Assembly: GCA_043721435.1 (NCBI GenBank)
Contig: JAYSQR010000085.1
Span: forward strand, 1 to 15,814
Reading direction: 5' to 3'
DNA from: VFJL01 sp043721435
GTDB lineage: Bacteria; Pseudomonadota; Gammaproteobacteria; Burkholderiales; Nitrosomonadaceae
Length of the DNA stretch: 15,814 bases
Shown: positions 1 through 5,874 of the stretch, one piece after another
Position numbering within the stretch: the stretch's first letter is position 1
Layout: every line of letters begins with the position of its first letter
Position numbers and translations under genes: made by a program
Notes under the pieces: model-generated
Databases searched by the model: none
Seen by the model: only the letters and a program-made list of their open reading frames with translations
Told to the model about the DNA's origin: nothing

Positions 1-27
1 AGCGCCTGGTCAACTTATTGATTTAAA

Positions 28-105
<78 letters not shown>

Positions 106-114
106 AAGCTGCGG

Positions 115-123
115 ATTATAGCA
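115..123 (-). promoter_or_regulatory. Extended -10 promoter of tRNA-Pro
   Basis: On the minus strand the sequence TGC-TATAAT is a perfect consensus -10 hexamer (115-120) with the TG extension (122-123). It ends 9 nt before the mature tRNA 5' end, so the predicted start lies only 2-3 nt upstream of the tRNA. No good -35 is seen at 16-18 bp spacing, which fits an extended -10 promoter. The bases after the hexamer (CCGCAG) are G+C-rich, as in the discriminators of stringently controlled stable-RNA promoters. Growth-rate control is inference. Confidence 0.7.
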
Positions 124-201
124 AACAAGCCCTGGTGTTAGAAATTGCTTTCGGCGTTTCGTGACTTGAAGAATGCAGGGAATGGAGAACGGATGAACAG
201 G

Positions 202-567
202 TCATGATTGCAGCAGTGACACGACACTCTTGATCTCACTCCGCAGCAATGCCAAATCGACTGGCGAGTGAGTTGAGGCAACCGGAGTGACGGCAGGCAT
301 CGGTTCAGCCGCGCTTTGTCCCAGGCGGCCACGAGCGCCATTGATGGTGAAACCCTGCTCGTAGAGCAATTCGCGAATACGGCGGATCAGCAGCACTTCA
401 TGATGCTGATAGTAGCGGCGGTTACCACGGCGTTTGACTGGTCGCAATTGGGTGAATTCCTGCTCCCAATAACGCAGCACATGCGGTTTGACACCGCATA
501 ACTCGCTGACTTCGCCTATGGTGAAATAGCGCTTTACCGGGATGGGCGGCAAGACGCTGCTAGGCAT
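202..567 (-). CDS. Small MerR-family DNA-binding regulator
   Basis: This 121-residue protein is a MerR-type winged helix-turn-helix. Residues 13-35 (YFTIGEVSELCGVKPHVLRYWE) form the recognition HTH. The wing has the RRGNRRYY signature (about 46-53), and a helical stretch at 54-80 ends in the typical YEQGFTI turn. Past residue 82 there is only a short Pro/Ala-rich linker and a short helix, with no metal-binding cysteine pattern or large effector domain. Its start overlaps the ihfA stop by 8 bp and has an AGGGA ribosome site, so it is probably translationally coupled to ihfA. From memory, a MerR-like gene behind ihfA is common in betaproteobacteria. Its targets are unknown to me. Confidence 0.88.
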   Translation of the reverse strand: MPSSVLPPIPVKRYFTIGEVSELCGVKPHVLRYWEQEFTQLRPVKRRGNRRYYQHHEVLLIRRIRELLYEQGFTINGARGRLGQSAAEPMPAVTPVASTHSPVDLALLRSEIKSVVSLLQS

Positions 568-865
568 CGCGCTTTCCCTGATGGTTTTTTTCTACCATTG
601 CCTTTAGTTTTTGACTGGCGCGGAAAGTCACCACGCGCCGGGCGGTAATCGGGATCTCCTCACCGGTCTTGGGGTTGCGGCCGGGGCGCTGCGGCTTGTC
701 GCGCAACTGAAAATTACCGAAACCTGAAAGCTTGACGCCATCGCCGCTCTGTAACGCAACACGAACTTCCTCGTAAAAAGCATCTACCATGTCCTTCGCT
801 TCACGCTTGTTCAAGCCAACTTTCTCGAACAGCAAATCTGCCAATTCGGCCTTTGTTAAAGTCAT
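560..865 (-). CDS. ihfA: Integration host factor subunit alpha
   Basis: The product is a 101-residue HU/IHF-family protein. IHF-alpha pairs with IHF-beta to bend DNA sharply at specific sites in transcription, replication and recombination. The beta-arm motif RPGRNPKTGEEIPITARRVV is intact, with the intercalating proline at position 65 as in E. coli. The N-terminal MTLTKAEL aligns with E. coli MALTKAEM. I chose the ATG at 863-865: a GTG 12 bp upstream in the same frame would lie inside the ribosome site. The gene follows pheT by 73 bp without a visible terminator, and its stop lies inside the start region of the MerR gene. The order pheS-pheT-ihfA matches E. coli. Confidence 0.97.
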   Translation of the reverse strand: MTLTKAELADLLFEKVGLNKREAKDMVDAFYEEVRVALQSGDGVKLSGFGNFQLRDKPQRPGRNPKTGEEIPITARRVVTFRASQKLKAMVEKNHQGKRDA

Positions 866-875
866 ACCTTTCCTC
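866..875 (-). promoter_or_regulatory. Ribosome binding site deciding the ihfA start
   Basis: On the minus strand GAGGA (871-875) lies 5 nt before the ATG at 863-865. The alternative in-frame GTG at 875-877 overlaps this element and cannot use it, which settles the start. Confidence 0.75.
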
Positions 876-938
876 ACCTGTTTATTGATTTTCTGGACGT
901 GTGCTCAACTGCCTGTTCATTTGTATGCAGTTATGTAC

Positions 939-3305
939 TCAGTTACGCAGTCTCGCGTCAAACTGACTTTGCAGAATACCGAGCAATTTTGTGATGGCTA
1001 AGTCTGCTTCTGCATCTGTTAATGTTTTTTCAGTATCTTGCAATAACACACGGAATGCAAGACTTTTTTTGCCATTTTCCATTCCCTTTCCGCGATAGAC
1101 ATCAAACAGGGAAATCTCTGAAACAATGGATGGTTTCTCAGCCTGCATGCCCTCTAACAGCGCTTGGACGCTGATGCTATCCGCTACTACCACGGCGATG
1201 TCGCGTCTCACTGGCGGGTATTTTGAAATTCCCCCCGCTGCTGACAGCGTACGCGCCGCCAAGAGGTCCAGATCCAGCTCAAACAGCACTGCGGATTTCG
1301 GCAAATCGGCCTTTTGCTGCCAGCGTGGATGAAGCTCACCCAGCCAGCCGACGATTTTTCCGCCCAGGCGGATTTGTGCCGATTTCCCGGGATGCAAAGC
1401 GGGATGAGGTGCCGCCTGGAAATCTGCTACTTCTGGCCAGAATAACGCTTCGATGTCCGCCTTGGCGTCATAAAAATCCACGGTGCAGGCAGGTGCCCCC
1501 CACTGCTCGGCTACGGCATCCCCGTAGCAAAGCCCGGCCAGTCTTTCCAGCTGCACATGGGCCTCACCTTCTTTGACGAAACAACGCCCGATTTCGAACA
1601 ATCGCACCCTGGTCTGCTTGCGATTAAGATTGAATTGCAAGTTCGATATAAGTCCACCGATCAGGCTGCTGCGCATCACACTCATCTGGCTGGCGATAGG
1701 ATTCTTCAATGCGATCGGTGTTGTATTACTCGTAAAATCTGCTTCCCATGCGGCATCTACAAAAGGGTAATTAATCACTTCCTGATAATCCCGCGCTGCC
1801 AGGATACGCCGTAGCTGTAGCGGGGTATGCAGCAGTTCGGATTCGGGCAGCATGCTCAGAGCCGCATGCGGCAAGCTGGCGGGAATGTGATCGTATCCGT
1901 AAATACGTGCCAACTCTTCGATCAAATCTTCCTCGATGGCAAGATCGAAGCGGTAGCTCGGCGGCGTCACCTGAAACACACCGCCATCAACAGTAAAATT
2001 GAACTGCAGACGCTGCAATAGTTCAGTTGCCTTGGATGTATCCAGATCTATACCCAGCACCCGTCGTGTGCGCTCCACGCGCAAGCTAATAGGCTTGCGT
2101 TGCGGCAGTTTGCCCTTCACTTCAGTAATTGGCCCCGCCTTGCCGCCGCAAATATCCACTATCAATCTTGTGGCGCGCTCCATTGCATTGCGCGTGGCAG
2201 CGAAGTCCACCCCGCGCTCAAAACGGTGTGCTGAATCGGAACTGAATCCCAGACGAAAAGATTTTCCGGCTATCGCCTCTGGGCTGAAGAATGCACTCTC
2301 CAGAAACAGGTCAGCGGTGTCCTGCTGCACTCCGCTTTCACTCCCGCCCATGATACCCGCCAGCGCCAGCGGCTTGGTCTCATCGGCGATCAACAGCATG
2401 TCAGGTTGCAGGACAAGATTTTCGCCATTCAGCAATTGCAGCTTCTCGCCAGACTTGGCGTAGCGTACATGCACCGCACCCGCGATCTTCGCCAGATCGA
2501 AAGCGTGCAGCGGCTGACCCGTCTCCAGCATTACATAGTTGGTTACGTCTATCACCGCGTTGATTGTCCGTATGCCGCTACGTTCCAAACGGCGGGTCAT
2601 CCATGGTGGCGTGGGCGCATCAAGACGTATGCCGCATATCACCCGGCCGCAATAGAGCGGGCAGGCATCCGCTGCCTCCACCTGCACAGTCAGGATGTCG
2701 TCGATCTTGCTGTGGACCGCTTCAATCTCTAGCGGGTTAAGTTTTGCGGAAGTAATCGCCGCCACTTCTCGCGCCACCCCGGCCAATCCCAGGCAATCAG
2801 CACGATTGGGCGTTAGCTTGAGTGTGAAGAGTTTGTCATCCAGCGCGTAATAGTCGCGAAAATTCGCGCCCGTTGGTGCATCACCGGGAAGTAGCAGCAA
2901 ACCTTCTGCAGCGTCGTTTAAACCCAATTCCTTGGCTGAACACAACATGCCAGAGGATTCCACGCCGCGTACTTTAGCCTGCTTGATGGCAACGCCAGGC
3001 AGTTGCGCACCAACCAGCGCGCAGGGCACTTTCACACCGGCACGAACATTGGCCGCGCCACAAACGATTTGCAGCGATTCGCTGCTCGCCGCTGCACCCA
3101 CACTCACCTGGCATACATTCAGACGGTCTGCATCCGGATGTTTCTGCACCGACAACACTTCGGCTACCACCACTTTGTCAAAGGCCGGCGCAGCAGGCTC
3201 GATCGCTTCCACCTCCAACCCCGCCATGGTCAGAACGTGAGCCAGTTCGCCACTGGAAAGCGGTGGATTGACCAGGGTACGGAGCCAGTTTTCAGAGAAT
3301 TTCAT
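939..3305 (-). CDS. pheT: Phenylalanine--tRNA ligase beta subunit
   Basis: This 788-residue protein is close to the usual length (E. coli about 795). It is the large subunit of the alpha2-beta2 phenylalanyl-tRNA synthetase and handles tRNA recognition and editing of mischarged Tyr-tRNA(Phe). Visible domains in order: the N-terminal part; an OB-fold tRNA-binding domain at about 42-155, with the HPDADRLNVC segment at 56-65 and ESSGMLCS near 116-123; the B3/B4 editing region; a B5 DNA-binding-like region near 400-470; and a C-terminal ferredoxin-like anticodon-binding domain from about 694 (SKYPPVRRDIAVVV) to the end. The ATG at 3305 has a weak CAGG upstream and follows the pheS stop by 40 bp, consistent with co-transcription. 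Confidence 0.98.
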   Translation of the reverse strand: MKFSENWLRTLVNPPLSSGELAHVLTMAGLEVEAIEPAAPAFDKVVVAEVLSVQKHPDADRLNVCQVSVGAAASSESLQIVCGAANVRAGVKVPCALVGAQLPGVAIKQAKVRGVESSGMLCSAKELGLNDAAEGLLLLPGDAPTGANFRDYYALDDKLFTLKLTPNRADCLGLAGVAREVAAITSAKLNPLEIEAVHSKIDDILTVQVEAADACPLYCGRVICGIRLDAPTPPWMTRRLERSGIRTINAVIDVTNYVMLETGQPLHAFDLAKIAGAVHVRYAKSGEKLQLLNGENLVLQPDMLLIADETKPLALAGIMGGSESGVQQDTADLFLESAFFSPEAIAGKSFRLGFSSDSAHRFERGVDFAATRNAMERATRLIVDICGGKAGPITEVKGKLPQRKPISLRVERTRRVLGIDLDTSKATELLQRLQFNFTVDGGVFQVTPPSYRFDLAIEEDLIEELARIYGYDHIPASLPHAALSMLPESELLHTPLQLRRILAARDYQEVINYPFVDAAWEADFTSNTTPIALKNPIASQMSVMRSSLIGGLISNLQFNLNRKQTRVRLFEIGRCFVKEGEAHVQLERLAGLCYGDAVAEQWGAPACTVDFYDAKADIEALFWPEVADFQAAPHPALHPGKSAQIRLGGKIVGWLGELHPRWQQKADLPKSAVLFELDLDLLAARTLSAAGGISKYPPVRRDIAVVVADSISVQALLEGMQAEKPSIVSEISLFDVYRGKGMENGKKSLAFRVLLQDTEKTLTDAEADLAITKLLGILQSQFDARLRN

Positions 3306-3345
3306 GGGGGCCTGTTTTTGCGTCAGGAGATGCGATGGGCGCTGT

Positions 3346-4365
3346 TCAATTAAACTGTTTCAGGAAGCGTAAATCGTTCTCGAAAAACAACCGCAAATCA
3401 TTCACACCATAGCGCAGCATCGCCAGCCGTTCCACTCCCATACCGAAAGCAAAGCCGGTATATCTCTCGCTGTCTATGTTGACATGCTGCAGCACGTTGG
3501 GGTGCACCATGCCGCAACCCAGTACTTCCAGCCAGCCGGTGTGGCTGCATACCCGGCAACCACTGCCGTGGCACATCACACAGCCAATATCCATTTCAGC
3601 GGAAGGCTCGGTAAAGGGGAAGAAAGAAGGGCGGAAGCGCACCGGCAAATCGTCACGCTCAAAAAAGTGCTGCATGAAATCCGCCAGCACGCTCTTCAAC
3701 GCGGCGAAATTCGCATTCTCATCCACCCACAAACCTTCTACCTGATGAAACATGGGCGTGTGGGTCACATCAGAATCGCAACGGTATACCCGCCCCGGTG
3801 CGATTACTTTTAACGGCGGCCGATTACTCTGCATGTAACGGATTTGCACTGGCGATGTATGGGTGCGCAGCAGGTGCTTGTCATCGACATAGAAAGTGTC
3901 ATGCATCGCCCGCGCCGGATGATTTTCCGGGATGTTGAGCGCAGTGAAATTGTAGAAATCGGTTTCGATTTCGGGGCCGGAAGCAACGGCAAAACCAATC
4001 GAGCGGAATAGCAATTCGATGCGTTCCAGCGTGCGCGTTACCGGATGCAAACCACCCGTACCCAGACCGCGCCCCGGCAACGTCACGTCCAGCGCTTCCC
4101 CGGCTAGCTGCATTCCCAGTTTTTTTGCCTGGATCGCATCACGGCGGCGATTAAGCGCCGCCTCCAGCGTCTCCTTCGCCTGGTTGATGCGGCTGCCCAT
4201 GGCGGGCCGTTCTTCCGGTGAAAGCTTGCCCAACCCCTTAAGCAGTTCGGTCAGCGTGCCACTTTTACCGAGATAACGTGCCTTGGCTTGCTCCAGTTCG
4301 GCAGCATCGTCTATGCCATCAAACAGGTTGATGGCTTCACTGAGAAGGTTGTCCAGATTATGCAT
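3346..4365 (-). CDS. pheS: Phenylalanine--tRNA ligase alpha subunit
   Basis: This 339-residue class II synthetase subunit charges tRNA(Phe) with phenylalanine together with PheT. An N-terminal coiled-coil segment covers roughly residues 1-85. Motif 2 is at about 191-211 (GRVYRCDSDVTHTPMFHQVEG region) and motif 3 at about 304-317 (GFAFGMGVERLAML). Between them, residues 262-273 form a CX2CX4CX2C knuckle absent from E. coli PheS but, as I recall, present in Firmicute enzymes. I chose ATG 4363-4365 (MHNLDNLL). The frame stays open upstream to a TTG at 4407, but that lies in the terminator-like leader. Neither start has a clear Shine-Dalgarno, so the exact N-terminus is less certain than the gene. 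Confidence 0.97.
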   Translation of the reverse strand: MHNLDNLLSEAINLFDGIDDAAELEQAKARYLGKSGTLTELLKGLGKLSPEERPAMGSRINQAKETLEAALNRRRDAIQAKKLGMQLAGEALDVTLPGRGLGTGGLHPVTRTLERIELLFRSIGFAVASGPEIETDFYNFTALNIPENHPARAMHDTFYVDDKHLLRTHTSPVQIRYMQSNRPPLKVIAPGRVYRCDSDVTHTPMFHQVEGLWVDENANFAALKSVLADFMQHFFERDDLPVRFRPSFFPFTEPSAEMDIGCVMCHGSGCRVCSHTGWLEVLGCGMVHPNVLQHVNIDSERYTGFAFGMGVERLAMLRYGVNDLRLFFENDLRFLKQFN

Positions 4366-4408
4366 GGGTACGCAAAGTAGTTGGGCTGTGCCCGCGAAAT
4401 CACACAAG

Positions 4409-4458
4409 AAAAAAGGAGGCTGAGACTTTTCGCCTCTTGGCCTCCTTGCCTCTTTTTT
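4409..4458 (-). terminator. Terminator or attenuator hairpin in the pheS leader
   Basis: On the minus strand the arm AAGGAGGC (4447-4440) pairs perfectly with GCCTCCTT (4420-4413), enclosing a smaller GAGGC-GAAAA-GTCTC hairpin, and the structure ends in six Ts (4414-4409). A second upstream arm, AAAAAAGAGGC (4458-4448), can pair with the same 3' arm with one bulged C, so two mutually exclusive structures are possible. It begins 11 nt after the rplT stop and ends 43 nt before the pheS ATG. E. coli has the pheM leader peptide and attenuator at this spot. No Phe-rich reading frame is present here. The plus strand also shows a T6 run after the same stem, so it may act in both directions. Confidence 0.75.
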
Positions 4459-4469
4459 GTTACTGCCTG

Positions 4470-4829
4470 CTATACGACGAGACTGGCCTTGGCTTGCTCA
4501 ACGATTTTTGCGAAAGCTGGCTTGTCAAACACCGCGATATCAGCCAGCACCTTGCGGTCCACTTCTATCTCAGCTTTCTTCAAACCGTTCATGAACACGC
4601 TATAGGGCAAACCGCATTCGCGTGCAGCAGCATTGATACGGGCAATCCACAAGGCACGGAACTGACGCTTCTTCTGCCGACGATCACGGTAAGCATATTG
4701 CCCTGCCTTCATCACCGCTTCTTTGGCGATGCGATAGACATTCTTGCGGCGACCACGATATCCCTTGGCCAGATCCAGGATCTTCTTATGACGGGCGTGA
4801 GCCGTCACACCACGTTTTACTCTTGGCAT
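4470..4829 (-). CDS. rplT: 50S ribosomal protein L20
   Basis: This highly basic 119-residue protein is a primary 23S rRNA binder needed early in 50S assembly. It matches the L20 family over its whole length: the N-terminal MPRVKRGVTAHARHKKILDLAKGYRGRR extension and the globular RRQKKRQFRALWIARINAAAR region (about 51-71). The ATG has a strong AAGGAG site. That site overlaps the TAA stop of rpmI (TAAGGAG), a layout expected to couple translation of the two ribosomal proteins. In E. coli L20 represses this operon's translation at rpmI. Confidence 0.99.
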   Translation of the reverse strand: MPRVKRGVTAHARHKKILDLAKGYRGRRKNVYRIAKEAVMKAGQYAYRDRRQKKRQFRALWIARINAAARECGLPYSVFMNGLKKAEIEVDRKVLADIAVFDKPAFAKIVEQAKASLVV

Positions 4830-4841
4830 GGCAGTCTCTCC

Positions 4842-5039
4842 TTAGGCGTAGGGCATCATGGCGCGTACTGACGCCACGTTGGTGGAATGGACACCGGCGG
4901 TTCCCCGCAGTTGGCGCTTGTTTTTGGTGGTTTTCTTGGTGAGAATGTGGCGCTTGAAAGCCTGCGAACGCTTGACGCTCCCGCCGGGCCGCACCTTGAA
5001 GCGCTTGGCAGCGCCGCTCTTGGTCTTCATCTTGGGCAT
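4842..5039 (-). CDS. rpmI: 50S ribosomal protein L35
   Basis: This 65-residue, Lys/Arg-rich large-subunit protein has the family hallmarks MPKMKTKSGAAKRFK at the start and KRSQAFKRHILTKKT at about 23-37. The ATG is preceded by AGGAG. The stop is 12 bp before rplT, and its TAA forms part of the rplT ribosome site. A 154-bp leader with several inverted repeats separates it from infC. Confidence 0.99.
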   Translation of the reverse strand: MPKMKTKSGAAKRFKVRPGGSVKRSQAFKRHILTKKTTKNKRQLRGTAGVHSTNVASVRAMMPYA

Positions 5040-5069
5040 GATACTGCTCCTGTTTTAACATGACATCGG

Positions 5070-5177
5070 GTGTTTCCTGAGCGGAACACTTTTAAGACCC
5101 GGGAGTCACTTGGTTTTACGCTGGCATGAATGTTCTTCGCGCCAGCTTTGCTGCTATCCGCGTATGCCTGGGCATAC
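5070..5177 (-). promoter_or_regulatory. Structured infC-rpmI leader, candidate L20 operator
   Basis: The 154-bp gap 5040-5193 contains three inverted repeats. On the minus strand from infC to rpmI these are GTATGC-CCAG-GCATAC (centred 5162-5177), GCTGGC/GCCAGC with a 15-nt loop (5120-5146), and GTGTTCC-GCTCA-GGAAACAC with one bulged A (5070-5089). The last ends 30 nt before the rpmI ATG. None is followed by a T-run, so they are not terminators. In E. coli L20 binds structured RNA upstream of rpmI and blocks its translation. Assigning that role here is inference from position. Confidence 0.4.
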
Positions 5178-5193
5178 ACCGGTTGTTACTTGA

Positions 5194-5847
5194 TCACTTC
5201 TCAGCCTCTGCGGCCATTACCTCTGTGCTGGCTGCAGAGTCTACCTCAGTCTTTGTTGCATTTGGGGCTACGCCACTGGCTACCTTTTCCGCCTTCGGCT
5301 TGGCTGCCTTCGGCTTGGCCACTTTCAGTTCCTTTTTCTTGGGCGACAACACCATCACCATTTGCCGTCCCTCCATTCTGGGGAACTGCTCTACCACAGC
5401 ATGCTGTAACAGATCATCCCGCACCCGCTCCAGCAGGCGTATACCGAATTCCTGATGCGCCATCTCACGTCCACGAAAACGCAACGTGACCTTGGCCTTG
5501 TCACCTTCTTCCAGAAAGCTGATCAAGTTGCGCAACTTGATGTTGTAATCGCCTTCGTCAGTGTTGGGACGGAATTTGACTTCCTTGATCTGGATTTGCT
5601 TTTGCTTGAGCTTGGCTTCGTGTTTTTTCTTGCTTTCTTGATAACGAAACTTGCCATAATCCATCAGGCGGCATACCGGGGGTTGGGCGGTAGGCGCAAT
5701 TTCGACCAAATCTATTCCGGCTTCCTCCGCCAAGGCATTGGCGACCGCCAGCGTAACGATGCCTATCTGCTCTCCCTCTACACCAATCAAGCGCACTTCC
5801 GGGACGTTAATCTCTTGATTCGTACGCGCTGCTTTTTCTTGAACTAT
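5194..5847 (-). CDS. infC: Translation initiation factor IF-3, non-ATG start
   Basis: IF3 keeps 30S subunits free and proofreads the initiator tRNA and start codon. The N-domain includes VRLIGVEGEQIGIV; the linker is rich in Lys (ESKKKHEAKLKQKQIQIKEVK); the C-domain includes MAHQEFGIRLLERVRDD and ends near SPKKK. From the first GTG only 200 residues would be translated, cutting into the N-domain. The same frame continues upstream through VQEKAARTNQEINVPE to an ATA at 5845-5847 with GGGGA 6 nt before it, giving 217 residues; an ATT lies two codons further up. Rare start codons are a family hallmark that allows IF3 autoregulation. About 45 Ala/Lys/Pro/Glu-rich residues extend beyond the usual C-terminus. 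It starts 27 bp after thrS, in the same frame. Confidence 0.96.
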   Translation of the reverse strand: MVQEKAARTNQEINVPEVRLIGVEGEQIGIVTLAVANALAEEAGIDLVEIAPTAQPPVCRLMDYGKFRYQESKKKHEAKLKQKQIQIKEVKFRPNTDEGDYNIKLRNLISFLEEGDKAKVTLRFRGREMAHQEFGIRLLERVRDDLLQHAVVEQFPRMEGRQMVMVLSPKKKELKVAKPKAAKPKAEKVASGVAPNATKTEVDSAASTEVMAAEAEK

Positions 5848-5858
5848 AGCAATTCCCC
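5845..5858 (-). promoter_or_regulatory. infC ribosome site and ATA start
   Basis: On the minus strand GGGGA (5858-5854) is followed 6 nt later by ATA (5847-5845), which opens the reading frame aligned with IF3 N-termini. An ATT at 5853-5851 abuts GGGGA and is badly spaced. No ATG, GTG or TTG lies in this frame between the thrS stop and the ATA. Confidence 0.6.
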
Positions 5859-5874
5859 AAGTTTGTTTAATGAA

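Noticed and set aside
866..877. GTG start extending IhfA by four residues
   Set aside because: The GTG overlaps the ribosome site of the downstream ATG, and the ATG gives the standard IhfA N-terminus.
4366..4407. TTG start extending PheS by 14 residues
   Set aside because: It begins at the end of the terminator T-run, has no ribosome site, and the added residues do not resemble PheS N-termini.
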